Source of the DNA: Pratylenchus scribneri | Taxonomy: Eukaryota; Nematoda; Chromadorea; Rhabditida; Pratylenchidae | DNA length: 64,000 bases | Assembly: GCA_030063045.1 (NCBI GenBank) | Contig: JAQSEB010000001.1 | Location: 1,240,001-1,304,000 of the forward strand | Direction of reading: 5' to 3' | Part shown: positions 12,262 to 27,957 of the stretch, one piece after another | Numbering within the stretch: position 1 is the first letter of the stretch | How the letters are laid out: each line of letters begins with the position of its first letter | Made by a program: the position numbers and the translations under genes | The notes under the pieces: generated by a model | Told to the model about the DNA's origin: nothing | The model's database searches: none | Seen by the model: the letters and a program-made list of their open reading frames with translations, nothing else

Positions 12262-15200
12262 TTATGAATGCAAATTTGTTCCATTTTTTGTTGGATAAAC
12301 TCGAATTGGTCCACTCAATTCATTTGTCATTATTTCCCCTCCCTCCAGCCAAATTGGCATCCAATCATCCGGAAAATTTTCACGAGTATAATGAGTGAAA
12401 TTGAGGTTGGAATTGTAGAAAATATGTCCGCCTTTGTTGCCCATCAAATATCCGATCCACCAGCCAAATGTGCTGGCACTGGCCGTCAACAGGAGGGAAT
12501 GGCACGAATGAATGGCCAAACAAAATTCCTCATTTCGTGAATATCCTTCAACAAAATGAGGTCGAATTTGCTTAAAAATGGTAGAATGATTACTTATTTT
12601 GGGGACCAATGGACTTACATACAATTCAAGGTTGCGCAAAAATTTTTTGTCTTCGCCAAAAAACACAACCGTAGGGGAATTTTGATAAATTTGCTGTAAA
12701 AATGAATTTGGAAATACGGTGGATGAAATGACCTCCAATTTGTGGTACAAAAATGCGACTGCCTTTTCCGTGAATTCCTTTTTTGATTCAAACCATAATG
12801 CTTCAAAATCACCCCTCCTTGTGTGAATGCACAATTTGTGCCTTTTGTCCACACTAAATTTGTTGAATTTTGGGCAAAAATCGAGTTAAGCTAACCCAAA
12901 TAATTTTGAATGAATTTGATGGACATTTCTAATCAATTCAAGGGAACATTGAAAAATTTGACGAATTTGATGCCGAAATTTATGAAAATATTTATATGAT
13001 TGAAGATAATTGGCCAATGTTTGCAAAAAGCGAATATTGGCCGATTTAGGTGGGAATTTGGCCAACAGCAAATTTGGATCATCGAATTTGCAGCAATCCA
13101 AACCAAAATTGGACAAAAATGCAGTTTCATTCGAAGGAGTGTCCGAAAATAGGCAAAAATAAATTGGATGGATGGAATGGACTGACCACAAATCGTAAAT
13201 ATTTTTTATAAAGAGGAAATGGGAGGTTGGTTTCATTGAACCATTCTTTTCCATTTCCGTGATCCTCCATTCCTCCGCAATGCTGATATTTTGCGAACGC
13301 AGGCACTCGATTCAATGGCCGACCAATTCCATAAAGTGATGCGAAACGGAACATCTTAAATAAAAGGAAAAGGAATACATTTTTGTTAGAAAATTGAATT
13401 TTTAGTGAATATTAAATGCGATTTAGTAGATGCCTATCAATCTGGAAAAGTGATAAATTATTCAAAAGCCGAAAGTAACTTTTAGAATTTTTTTTCTAAT
13501 TTTAAAATACACTTAAAAAGTTTTAAAAAGGCGGAATTATTCTAAGTTGATCAAAAGGAACTAAAATGTTTGAGGCAAAATAGGTTGAATTATGTTTGGT
13601 GAAAATAAAACAGGCGGAATTATGTTGGGGGCAAATAAAAAAAAGCGGAATTATGCTTGGGGCAATTAAAATGTTTGGGGCAAATACAATGTTTGGGGCA
13701 AATACAATGTTTGGGGCAAATACAATGTTTGGGGCAAATAAAATGTTTGGGGCAAATAAAATGTTTGGGGCAATTAAAATGTTTGGGGCAATTAAAATGT
13801 TTGGGGCAAATAAAACAGGCGGAATTATGTTGGGGGCAAATAAAAAAAGCGGAATTATGCTTGGGGCAATTAAAATGTTTGGGGCAAATAAAATGTTTGG
13901 GGCAATTAAAATGTTTGGGGCAATTAAAATGTTTGGGGCAAATAAAATGTTTGGGGCAATTAAAATGTTTGGGGCAATTAAAATGTTTGGGGCAATTAAA
14001 ATGTTTGGGGCAAATAAAATGTTTGGGGCAATTAAAATGTTTGGGGCAATTAAAATGTTTGGGGCAATTAAAATGTTTGGGGCAAATAAAATGTTTGGGG
14101 CAATTAAAATGTTTGGGGCAATTAAAATGTTTGGGGCAATTAAAATGTTTGGGGCAAATAAAATGTTTGGGGCAATTAAAATGTTTGGGGCAAATAAAAT
14201 GTTTGGGGCAATTAAAATGTTTGGGGCAATTAAAATGTTTGGGGCAAATAAAATGTTTGGGGCAATTAAAATGTTTGGGGCAAATACAATGTTTGGGGCA
14301 AATACAATGTTTGGGGCAAATAAAATGTTTGGGGCAAATAAAATGTTTGGGGCAATTAAAATGTTTGGGGCAATTAAAATGTTTGGGGCAAATAAAATGT
14401 TTGGGGCAAATACAATGTTTGGGGCAATTAAAATGTTTGGGGCAATTAAAATGTTTGGGGCAAATAAAATGTTTGGGGCAATTAAAATGTTTGGGGCAAA
14501 TAAAATGTTTGGGGCAATTAAAATGTTTGGGGCAAATAAAATGTTTGGGGCAAATACAATGTTTGGGGCAAATACAATGTTTGGGGCAAATACAATGTTT
14601 GGGGCAAATAAAATGTTTGGGGCAAATAAAATGTTTGGGGCAATTAAAATGTTTGGGGCAAATAAAATGTTTGGGGCAATTAAAATGTTTGGGGCAAATA
14701 AAATGTTTGGGGCAAATAAAATGTTTGGGGCAATTAAAATGTTTGGGGCAATTAAAATGTTTGGGGCAATTAAAATGTTTGGGGCAAATAAAATGTTTGG
14801 GGCAATTAAAATGTTTGGGGCAAATAAAATGTTTGGGGCAAATAAAATGTTTGGGGCAAATAAAATGTTTGGGGCAAATAAAATGTTTGGGGCAAATAAA
14901 ATGTTTGGGGCAATTAAAATGTTTGGGGCAAATAAAATGTTTGGGGCAAATAAAATGTTTGGGGCAAATAAAATGTTTGGGGCAATTAAAATGTTTGGGG
15001 CAATTAAAATGTTTGGGGCAATTAAAATGTTTGGGGCAAATAAAATGTTTGGGGCAAATAAAATGTTTGGGGCAAATAAAATGTTTGGGGCAATTAAAAT
15101 GTTTGGGGCAAATAAAATGTTTGAGGCAAATAAAATGTTTGGGGCAAATAAAATGTTTGGGGCAAATAAAATGTTTGGGGCAATTAAAATGTTTGGGGCA

Positions 15201-16090
15201 AATAAAATGTTTGGGGCAAATAAAATGTTTGGGGCAATTAAAATGTTTGGGGCAATTAAAATGTTTGGGGCAATTAAAATGTTTGGGGCAATTAAAATGT
15301 TTGGGGCAATTAAAATGTTTGGGGCAATTAAAATGTTTGGGGCAATTAAAATGTTTGAGGCAAATAAAATGTTTGGGGCAAAATGAATGTTTGGGGCAAA
15401 TAAAATGTTTGGGGCAAATAAAATGTTTGGGGCAAATAAAATGTTTGGGGCAAAATGAATTTTTGGGGCAAATAAAACAGGCGGAATTATTTTGGTGCAA
15501 ATAAAACAGGCGGAATTATTTTTCTATTTTTTATGTTAGTGTAATTGACACAAATTTTTTGCAGACAATTAGCTTATTTTACAAAATCTTTTAATTTTCA
15601 ATAAAATAAAAAAAACAAACAAAATTGTAGAAAACAATTATGACTTTCTCAATTTTCGTCAATTTTTTTTTGTTGATCTCTTGCTAAAAACAGCCCAGGT
15701 AGTGATACTGTATGGGCGATATTTGATGCTTAGGGGCAAGTCACTTAATACTGCACAATAAAAATTGTTGCGCCTCATTTGAGATACAGTAATCCCGTCC
15801 CTTCCATCCAAAACCTGATTGCCCAATCCGCCGCATTGTCCTTTTGGGAAACTGGGCAAAATAAAATTTGCATCCTCCGGGAATATTATCATTTCCTCCT
15901 CTTTTGTCTTCACATCAAATTCGCTGGAATTCCAGAATCCCCAAATCCTCCTATTTTTGTCGATTTTTTGTAGAAGAAATTGTGGGGAAAATGAATTGAA
16001 TGCAAAATTGCAAAAAAGAAGGAATAAAGCAGAAATAAAGGAGAACAACAAAATCAAAGGAAAATCAAAGCAAAATCCAATTGCGCCCAT
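12262..16090 (-). CDS. GT11-type fucosyltransferase, with internal frame break
   Basis: Golgi type II membrane glycosyltransferase of the alpha-1,2-fucosyltransferase (GT11) family, expected to use GDP-fucose. Exon 1 (16090-15815) has a short cytosolic part, a signal-anchor helix (LILLFSFISALFLLF) and GQCGGLGNQ. Exon 2 starts at 13354 in phase with MFRFASLYGIGRPLNR, completing the GGLGNQMFQYA motif. A 42-bp intron near 12850-12890 joins KLFG to VDKRHKLCIHTRRGDF (the HxRRGDF donor-binding motif). The last exon has TASASTFGWWIGYLMGN, matching the family's S-STF-WW motif, and a stop at 12262. Between RPLNR and IECLRSQN (about 13300-13320) the reading frame shifts by one and no GT/GC-AG intron fits, so this is either a disabled gene or a sequence error. 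The 2.4-kb first intron contains array B. Confidence 0.82.
13527..15520 (+). repeat. Minisatellite array B, 18-bp unit
   Basis: About 100 tandem copies of ATGTTTGGGGCAAATAAA or its variant with CAATTAAA. CAAATACAA variants also occur, and a few longer units with ACAGGCGGAATT sit at both ends and near 13815-13860. The 18-bp length is a multiple of three and contains no stop, so several frames on both strands stay open for about 600 codons. That is a side effect and not evidence of a gene. The array lies in intron 1 of the GT11 gene. Confidence 0.95.
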
Positions 16091-16427
16091 TTTTGGGTAG
16101 AAAATAAAATGTGGGATGGGAGAACGTAAATTGCGGTCGCCGATTTTGGGAGGAATATTTTTCGGGTCAATTGTGAAAATGGTGGAAAAAGCGAAGAAAT
16201 ATTGAAGGAAAAAAGCTAAAAAAATTTATTCAAATTAATTTTCAAAATTGAATTTTAAAAGAGTCGAAATCGAAAATACAAAAATGAATATTGTTTGGGG
16301 TTAGGTGGATGATTATGACGAAAATTGTTTTATTTCCTTTTCACCGGTCAATGTGTTCTTAAATTCTAATTCTAATAAAAATGCGCATCCAAATTTGCTG
16401 CCTAATTATTCTTCATTGTTTGGGTCT

Positions 16428-19089
<2,662 letters not shown>

Positions 19090-19663
19090 TTTTATTAATT
19101 TTTTTCTAACTTGCAAAATTAAAAAACAAAATTATTAGATACATTTTTAAACATTTATTGATTAAATTAAAGGTTTTTGTTCGCTTTTCACATTTCACGT
19201 TCAATCGAAAAAAAATTAAGAAAAGGAAAAATTCAGTCAGCGTGAATAATTTGGTATTTGATTTTGAGGCCCGAAACTCTTATTTTATAAAATAAAAGTA
19301 AAAAATTTCGCTTTCCATTGATGATCAAAAATATGAAAGAAATTCTTTCAATTCAATAAATTAAAAAATATTAAAATAAAATCAATTTAAATTTATCCAA
19401 TTATAATCAAAAATTCAATTAATGTTTATAAAACAATTTTGCAGACATGGAAAAGTGTGTAAAGTGGGAAATACAATAAATGCAGCAATTTCAAAGAGCT
19501 CTCGAAATTTTGTTTTGTCCGTATTGTCGTCAATTTAAGGAGATTTAAACCAATTTTACATTTACAAATTAGAAAAATTAGGAAAAGTGAAAGGAAATGT
19601 TGTTGAAAATTTCTGGGTAAATTACATAAAAAAAGAATGTCATATTTTTTTCTCCATTCAATC

Positions 19664-22600
19664 TCAAATTTCGCTGGCCATTGTCATGAATCGTTTTGTG
19701 CTGGACATTTCATTATTATCGCCATTGCCAATTTGGGCATTTTCCAGAATTGCTTGGGCCACCGAAGGCAAATGTCCATAGCCGGTCACTTGGGATGAAT
19801 TGTGCCGGCGAATTACGGGGAATTCCGAAGAGGAGGATGAAACGGATTCGGCCTCGCCAATTGAGAACATTCCGGAACCACTAAAAAATTAATATATTTG
19901 TTTAATAATTTTTAAAATTTTACTTTTTCTGTGCATTTTTGTTCGCTTCCTGCTGTGAATTGGACCATGCCGTTGCGCTTGAGCCCCTCGCCCGACCACC
20001 CTGATTATTCAGTTGGGTATGGGACGAACAACGGGGAGGGGCAATTGGTGAATGGCTAGTGGACTTTTTCGAAGCAAACAATGCCGCTTTCATTGCCTTT
20101 TCCAGACTGAACACATTCGTTCGGGTTTCGCCCTCACCAATTCTTTAATTTATATTTTAATATTACCAAAAGTAATAAAATTAACCTGTCATAAATGATT
20201 CCCTCCACCAGCAAAGTCTTCTTGAAATATTCAACATGGCGTTTTTCGGCCAGCTCATCGCCCCAAACAAATGAGACCAGTCCCAACTCTTTGGCCTTCC
20301 CAACTGGACTCGGGTCACGGAGCAAATCTTCGGAATTGAAATTGACGCCCTTTAAATATTTAGAAATTATTTTTAAAAATTTTTAAATGAACCATCAATC
20401 CACTGGCATATGCAAATTTGACGGCCGTCATAGATGTCCGCGTCCGTTCATCCGAATAATTGATGTGGCGGGTGGATTCGCCCAAACACAAAAGCAACAC
20501 TGGATATTTCTTCTGCTTGGCAGAAATCCTAGAAAATTTAAATAAAAATTTAATCCATTTGGCTAATTAAGGTTTTAAAAATTCTATCAAAATTTTTAAA
20601 AAAATTTTCAACCCAGAATTTAGGTCACGGGTTCGAACCCGCTTAGGAGAAGTTAATTTTTTTTCTGACTTAATTTTTATTAATTTTAATATATTCTAAA
20701 TTCGACAGTACATTCTGGTAGATCTACAGTAATTCTAACAAAAAAATCCTTTCCAACAATGGATTAGTATTACCAAATTTAAATTAAATTAAAAAAAAAA
20801 CAAACATTTTACAAATGTCGGCCTCAAATGAGGAGAACACAATTCGGCGATGGCCAGCATTGTTCAGCACTTCCGCCAGAATGATGTCCACAAATTCGTT
20901 TCGCTCAAAATATGTGTCGCATTCATTCTCCCCGTTCACTTGCATTTGTGGATATTTCAGTTCAATGTTGAAGCCAACTTCTTCCGAAATATTTTTGAAC
21001 GTCTCAAACAAAGATGGGAATGGTCTAAAAATTGGTGGGAAATTAATTTAGAATATTCCCCGTTTGACTTAGGGGTAAGATTAGGTTGGTTATGGTTTTT
21101 AAAATATTATTAAAAAAAATCCTTTTATTTAGCCGAATGGCTAACCATCTACTTTTAGAGGTCTCGGGTTCGAATCCGCTTGGAGGGAGCTATTTTTTTT
21201 CTGACATTGAATTCTACTTTTATGCATCTTTATATTTTCAATTTTATATTTCTAATCGAAAATATAATAATTCTAGATGGTAAAGGCGTTATAAGTGCCC
21301 ATTTTACCCTTCCTTACTTATGTTCCTCCGCCTCATCATGTTCGCCGGTGATTCGATGATGCGAATTTGAGGTCGAAACTTCATTGCTTTGAATTGGCAC
21401 TGGCTCACTTTCTCCGTGTCCCTTTTTGTGAATATGATCCAAATGAAGAAGCCGGAGTTGATTCAAATTCAAATCTTTCACAGCCAATTGGTAAAAATCG
21501 ACGCCCTCAGCCAATGTTGGTTTTTTGCCTCCATCATCCGTGTCACTGTCCGTTGCCGAGGTTGGCTGCCTCTTGGCCACTGTGACCATCACGTGGAAAT
21601 CGTGGAAGACGACGGGCACTTTGTCCTTTGTGAGTTGGACGTCAAATTCAACAAAATCTGCTCCATTCCGTGCGGCACTATTCAGCGAATGCAGAGTGTT
21701 TTCACGGGCAACGGCCAATCTTAAAATATAAATAAAATTAAAAATTAATTTAGAAAATGTTTATAAACTGGATAAAAATTAAAAATGCATAAAAGTGGCT
21801 AAAAAATTCCGAAAAAAAATTAACTTCCTCTGAGCGGGTTCGAACCCGTGACATAAATTTTTTAGTCTTGATGGGTAACCCACTTGGCTAAACAACTTTT
21901 ATATAATTTTTATTAAAACCTCACTTTGTGTATGAATTTCCCATTCCTCGATGCCCAACTTCCAGTGTTGTCCGCTTTTTCCAATGTTTTGCATAACAAT
22001 TGTGCATTGTTGGATGCGGATAAGGCAATCGAATAGGCCGAACGAAAAGATAGCCAACTTAAAAAGTAATTTAATTAAATATTTTAATTTATTTATATTT
22101 TAATTTATTTAAATGTTTTAATTAATTAATTAATTTTAACTCACAATAAACTTTTCCAATGGGTAATCCCTTTTGGGTGAGGAGTGGCACCCAAGTTTTG
22201 CCGAATGAATCATGCAAAGTTGATGGCAGAGCATAGCCTTGGGCAACCAAATTGCTCGTTTTGGCCGAATAAATTTCAATGCGAAAACTCTAAAAAAAAA
22301 TCATTTAATTTATTATTGATTTTAAATTGAATAAAACTTGCCAAATTCTCAACCGAAACTGAATAGGTGCGGAACATATAATAGTCCATTGTGTTGTGGA
22401 AAGGTTCGCCAAATTCCTGTTGCTCCCGGAATTTTGGGCATTCTTCCTGGGTGAGTGCCTGCGAAGAATTAGGGTGAAATTTTAAATATTTAAAAATAAT
22501 TATTAAAATATAAATGGATTTGGGAGAAGGAAAGATTGATGGGAGAATGCAACAATTAATTAATTAATTTATGGGAAAAGCAGAAAAGAGCATGGGATTA

Positions 22601-23786
22601 TTCTAATTTCTACAAAAGCGGAGACCCTTCTACATTTTACCAAACCAAAAGGGCTGTGCCACCAAATCCATCATCGAATAAGTCGATCCGAGGACTGGAG
22701 ATATATCGATGATTTAAATAAATGAATGAATGAATGAAAAGATGGCCAAGAAAGATGAGAAATAATTGGGAAAGAAATTATTCACCTTATTTGGTTGATT
22801 TGAAGAATGCCATTGAATCGAGAACATTCATTTCTCCTCTTCTAGTGAAGTGAAGTGTTGTGTTGATGCAGCGAAAAATACAAAGCCAGGAAGAAAATTG
22901 GGAAGAGATGGGAAGAAAAATACAAATAGGTAATAAAATGATGAAATATGAGGAATAAATGAATGAATGGGATTTGGCATTTTTTGTTTTTGGCAATTTG
23001 GGCCAAATGTGTGAGATTGATGTGGATCTTACGGCAATCTCTGTGCTGGAATGGCTGGGAAGTGTTGGCGGCATTGTTTCCTCTTCGGTCATCATCAATG
23101 CTTGCTCATCTTCATCATCCAAATTGGAAATATCCTACAAAAAAAAACCAAAAATCAATCATTTTTAAATATTTTATTTACTCACAAATTTATTTCGCAA
23201 ATCGAATGGGATAATTTTGAGCCGATAATTCTGCTGCACTTTTCCATGTTTGTAAAATTTCAAAGCAGCTCCGGAGACGGTCAACGTAATTTGGTGCATT
23301 TCTTCGGTGAGTGCAAAACTTTCGCTGATATGTTCCCGGCCACCATTGTATCCGAAAATGTCGTTCAAATTTGCTCGGCAAATACCCGTTTTGCTTGCTT
23401 CCACCGGGGGCATTACGCATCGCTGAAAATATTTTTGGGAATATTTGAGTGATTTGCCAAAAAACTGACCGGTGTCAAATGCGTTTCCCATTTGGAAATG
23501 GCCAAAATTGGCTCCTTCCCCGTCTCGGATTGGAGAAAATAGCCAATAAAATATCGAAATTTGACGGTATCAACGCCTAAATTTATTGTTCCTGTCCAAT
23601 ATCTAAATAAATAAATTATAAAATTTATTTATTTATTATTTAAAATTACCCAGTTTCGGTTCTGCTCAATTTCAGCGCTCGACTCGTTTCCCAATTGCCC
23701 AGCCGTTCATGGGATCCACTAACAAAAACGTATTGATCATCATGAATTGTGAAAGGCACGGACACGGAAAAATGGACGGTAAACAT
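19664..23786 (-). CDS. GPCPD1: Glycerophosphocholine phosphodiesterase, CBM20 plus GDPD
   Basis: Cytosolic enzyme expected to hydrolyse glycerophosphocholine to glycerol-3-phosphate and choline. ATG 23786 opens an N-terminal starch-binding CBM20-like domain ([40 protein letters not shown]). Middle exons carry an acidic segment ([15 protein letters not shown]) and [21 protein letters not shown]. The catalytic GDPD domain starts in the exon at about 22060-21923 when read in the frame [18 protein letters not shown] (HRGxGN), then [20 protein letters not shown] followed by [67 protein letters not shown] and VEGIIYDR. A Ser-rich tail ends at TGA 19664. The GDPD His, Arg and acidic residues (E, D) are present. 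Domain order matches human GPCPD1. Introns hold three SINE-like copies. Confidence 0.93.
20555..20660 (+). repeat. tRNA-derived SINE-like copy 2
   Basis: The B box is GGGTTCGAACCC at about 20629-20640, followed by GCTTAGGAGAAGTT and a T-run. A weak A-box-like TTGGCTAATTAAGG is at about 20558. It lies in a GPCPD1 intron, antisense to the gene. Confidence 0.6.
21125..21205 (+). repeat. tRNA-derived SINE-like copy 3
   Basis: This is the clearest copy. The A box is TTAGCCGAATGGCTAA at 21129-21144, as in tRNA-Ser/Leu, with a variable stem region and the B box GGGTTCGAATCC at 21166-21177. GCTTGGAGGGAGC and a T-run follow. It lies in a GPCPD1 intron, antisense to the gene. Confidence 0.7.
21800..21900 (-). 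repeat. tRNA-derived SINE-like copy 4
   Basis: On the minus strand it has A-box-like TTAGCCAAGTGGGTTA at about 21893-21878 and B box GGGTTCGAACCC at about 21847-21836, then GCTCAGAGGAAGTT and a T-run. It lies in a GPCPD1 intron and is the only copy in the sense orientation of its host gene. Confidence 0.7.
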
Positions 23787-26700
23787 TATTTTTTGTTGTG
23801 TCTGAAATTTAAAAAAAATTAATTTATTGATATAGACAGCAGTTGATATGATGGATGAGGAAGGAAATAAGCGATACACGAGGTAGGATAACCCATTTAT
23901 TCCTATGATGGCCTAGCCAGATGCCAGATGACTGGCTCCTCAAAAATGTGATATTGGCCAGATGCTTCCTGCTAATTTCCTTCCCTCATCAAAAAAATTT
24001 TACCATTCTCCCCATCAACACTCACCGTTGAATAAATGCACACACTACTGCTGGTTGAAGGAAGTAGTAGACGAAAACAAGACGGGAATGAAATTAACGG
24101 GTGATAAAAGTTGTAAAAATTGTTTGATGATTTATAGACTTTCTACTTTGTTTACCACGTGTTTTTTGCTGAAATTTGGGAATAAATTGGATTGGATTTT
24201 GTGCTCTATTTTTTGGTAAACATTAAATCTAAATATGAGACTTATGATTTATGATGTGATGATTGTTGTTTACGCTAATGCTAATTAATTGATGATTTTA
24301 TTTTAATTATTTAATAGTCATTAAACAAAACGCCAATAAAAACATTTTTATAAATTTTTAATACAGTATCCCTAGAATCTTTGCCTTTTTGGGTGTCATT
24401 GCCATCGTTTGATTAAAGCAATAAATTATTTCATTGCATTAATTCTAAATATAGTGTGTAGGCTATGGGAAATATTGAATATTTAAAAATGAGGCAAAAT
24501 TGGAGTAGTTTGAGCTTTTGAGGCCCAAAATGTGACCTTGAGGGATGGAAATTGCCACAAAACTAACCAAAGATTGCCTTATTAATTGAATTCGGGTTTC
24601 GGGATTGGAAAGAAAACAAAATACGAAGATTGGTTTTATTTTTTGGTCGGAAGATTAAATGACAAACACATGTGTGGAGAAGAAGACGATTAGAGAAGCA
24701 TTTGCTCAAATGCATAAAACGGATTATTGGGGAAGGGAAAATTGAGAAGGACTGGGAAAGGGTTCGATGATGAGAAGATTTGCTTCTTCTCAATCATCAT
24801 TTTCATCGGAAGCAAAAATATTAAAAATGAAAGAAGCCAATTGGATTTGAAGGGGAATTGACAAATGGGAAAACAACTGTTTGGAGAATTGGGCAAATGC
24901 AGAAAAAAATTGGAGACTGATCGAAGGGCATATAATTTTTGTTTATTGAATTTATCAGTAATAAATAAAATTTGTGGAAGGTAAAAGTCCTCGTGTGTTG
25001 GTTGATGATGACGAAAATGGCGAAGATGAAGAAAGAAGGAAGAGGAGGAAGAAGAATTAAATCGGCGGCCTTCAAAAAGACAAATACGGGAAAGGAAAAT
25101 GGGGAAGGAAGGTTGCTGTTGGTCGCCACAACATTTTAATTTTCCCATCCATCAAAGTCATCGGTGGTGTGCCCGGCACCCACCAATTAAATAATTTCCA
25201 CATTTTCCTTCCCTGGATAAATGAATGAATGTCGTGGAAATGGAAATGGGGGAGAATTGAATGGATGGATTGTGCAAACGGGGGATATTTATGAGTTTCC
25301 CTGGGGGAAATTTATAGCAAAAGGAAAGCGGCAAGAACAAAGATTGGAATTGGAATGGATTAAAAGGGGATTGGGACGGTCTGTGGAAATAAAAGGTTTA
25401 TTTGAGGATGGAATTTATGGTCCTGATCCTTTGATTAGTGATTTATTTAAATAATTTGAGGAATTTTCGAAACAAAAGTTTACTGAAGCTAATTTTGCTA
25501 ATCTTTGGGGCTAAGAATGAGGAAATGGAATTAGGAGGAAGAAGACGATAAACGGATTATCATTTAAGCAAAGTGGAAAAGCGAGGGCGAAAGTCTGAGA
25601 GAGGAATTAGCCGACTAAACACTAATAAACTATTCATCAGTAGAGGGGCAAAGGACATTCAAAAATGGATGACGCAATTATCAGCAGAATACATTTGGGT
25701 CCGTCTGGAGATGAACCATTAAGAAATAAATAATGAATTGGGGGAATTGGCCAAATTTTGGATGATTAATACAAATTGGACGAATTTGGAGGAGTTTGGA
25801 GGGAAATAAAATATGAATTAACATAAAATAACCCCTAAAGGGTGATGAAATAAATCTCATCCTTTCAAAAACAGGGTTGGTAGATGGCCTAAACCATAAT
25901 TTTGTCCCGTTTGCTTAACCCGTCATCTTTAAATTCACAATTGAATGCACCCAATTTGTAAATAAATTGGAAGAATATGGGCCTTTTGAATGGGATCCTT
26001 ATCTACATTTTTTGATAATATTGAGAGAAAATGGGACAATAAAACGAAAGCAAAAAATGTTGACTAGGCAAAATATTTCAAAGGGAATTTAGCTTTTTTA
26101 TTGAGTTTACTTCAAAATTGGGAATGTGCGTAAAATGGAATAAATAATTGTTTGCTTTTGGGGCACAATTTTGTTTAATATTTGAATGGAGAAAGCCGTG
26201 GTCGAATGAACCTTTTGAATGAAAAGAGAGAGAAGGGAGATGGCGAAACGGAAAGTATAGTTGGCCATAGCTTTAGTGAAGGGACTATACTGCTGCTGTC
26301 AGCCGCTGCTGGAATTTCCGTAGCCGCCTTTGGCCACATCGTCTGTGCCATCCCCCACCTCACCCCTCTATACTCACAAGCTGTCCAAATGGGGCGAATA
26401 CTTCAGTCCGCTCGCCCGTCTCCTTTTTTTTCTTTTTCCTTGGCCATTTCTGGGGCTTGGCCATATTTCTTTCCTTCCCTCCCCCAATTGATTGGTTGCG
26501 TAGATATTTAGCCGCTACTGCTGGTTGGATTTGGATGTAATGAAAAGAGTGGAGGAGGATGGAGATGGAAATGAACATTGGTTTATTAGCATTAGGACAA
26601 AACGGGGATGAGAGGGAACAGCACAGCGAAATTTGGCCCTAAATGGTTTGTGTGTGAGTCCAAAAATCATCCTCCATTTTAATTATTGGGCAATTTCCAG

Positions 26701-26890
26701 TCGAAAATTTACCAAAAATAAATTTTCCTTAATGGAATGATCCATAAAATTTGATTGGATAATAAATTTGGTGGGAGAAAACAGAAAACATTGAATTACC
26801 ATTTATGTTAATAATTGTTTTTTGAATTTATATTTCTCATTGGCATAATTGGAATTGGAATTGTCTCATTCCATTCTTTAGCAGAAGAAT
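23787..26890. other. Intergenic, no supportable gene
   Basis: ORFs here are short and low in complexity (for example Ser/Phe-rich minus-strand ORFs at 24.5-25.15 kb and a plus-strand ORF 25221-25454), without recognisable domains or matching splice partners. The sequence is purine-rich on the plus strand (GGAAGGAAAA type). I see no clear repeat element. Confidence 0.5.
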
Positions 26891-26894
26891 TTTA

Positions 26895-27170
26895 AGACTT
26901 GTGAAGAGTTCACATAAAATGGAGCCGAAACGTCAGCTCCAACAGGAGTAGGATTTTTTTAGGTACCTTCAAAATTTTTTATGCTTAACCAAAAAAATTA
27001 ATTATTATATCAAAAAATAGAGGACACTTTTCTGTATAAGGTATATTAATTTTAAAAATTTTAGAACGTTAAAATTTTTTATAAGGATGCAAATGCAATC
27101 GACGATGGAGCTAACAGCTAATGATTCCATTTTTTTGAATTCATCGGCTCCATGAATCTAGCTTGAGGCA
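26895..27170. repeat. Family 5 dispersed repeat
   Basis: It shares AGGAGTAGGATTTTT, AAAATAGAGGACACTTTTCT, TTTTAAAAATTTTAGAACG and TTTTTTATAAGGATG with the element at about 45085-45290 in the E2 gene intron. This copy looks like one half of that element. Confidence 0.6.
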
Positions 27171-27331
27171 TTCATCAAATCAGCTTATCAATGGTACAAT
27201 AATAAAAATGAAAGTAGTGCAAATTTATCCAATAAATTCAAAAATATAATAAAGAACCCCTTCAAAAAGTGATATTATTTCGATATATTCATTATATGTT
27301 ATATATGTATATGAGAAATTAAAATATAAAA

Positions 27332-27759
27332 TCAAAGTTCGGTTGAGGCCATATCCTGAAGAAACTTCATTTGGATCCTTGAAGAATGTGCCATTGCCGA
27401 TTCTCCTTCCTCCTCCCCAGAATTCTCGCCTATTCCGGCTGGCATTATGGAAGAAAAACAACTGCGCCGTTCCCTTGCAAAAATAGGCAGATTTTGATGA
27501 TTGTTAGCTCCATCTAAAGTGCCAATGCCGCCAGTTTCCTCCTCCATCAATGTAATTGTCCTTCGCCTTCCTGCTGACGGCGAATTTTGTTGATAAATGG
27601 CTAACTGAATAAGATGGATTCAAATTTGGATTATTTCCCCCATTTTCGGACCTCATCGCCCAATTGTTGAACTTGATTTGGTATTCCCCCTCCTTCTTCA
27701 TCTGCTGAAGTTCCCTCCTTTCCCTCCTTTCCATTCATTTGTTGATTTTCTGAATTCAT
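27332..27759 (-). CDS. Small hydrophilic protein, unrecognised
   Basis: Two exons join in phase 0: 27759-27652 (ATG, MNSENQQMNGKEGKEGTSAD...) and 27604-27332, through a 47-bp intron with GT (GAG|GTCCG) and CAG acceptor. The product is 126 residues. It starts with a Gly/Glu-rich region, then AGRRRTITLMEEE, a basophilic-kinase type site, FARERRSCFSS and an acidic GENSGEEEGES, and ends with IQMKFLQDMASTEL. There is no signal peptide or membrane segment. I do not recognise the family. The clean splice and start support a real gene; function is unknown. Confidence 0.5.
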
Positions 27760-27957
27760 TTTTGTTAATACTATTAATTTAAACTATGATTAAATGGATC
27801 GAAATAGGACAATTGAATATACCGATAAGCTCAACAAGGAATCAATTCAGGAAGGCGATATGACATTATAAAAGCTTAAAATGTTCTCAAAAATTGCTTT
27901 ACCCATTTTTTGGAAATTAAAACAATTGGATTTATTAATACATTCAAAAACATAAAA

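Noticed and set aside
13596..15504. Three overlapping ORFs of about 600 codons
   Set aside because: They are made entirely of the 18-bp minisatellite, open in several frames on both strands, and lie in an intron of the fucosyltransferase. No domain or start context supports a protein.
21125..21205. tRNA gene
   Set aside because: A and B boxes are present but the arms do not pair into a cloverleaf, no anticodon stem is visible, and diverged copies recur in introns, which fits a SINE better.
21923..22062. Frame reading [19 protein letters not shown] in GPCPD1
   Set aside because: The adjacent frame encodes [12 protein letters not shown], the GDPD catalytic motif, and joins the next exon in phase, so the first frame is a shadow.
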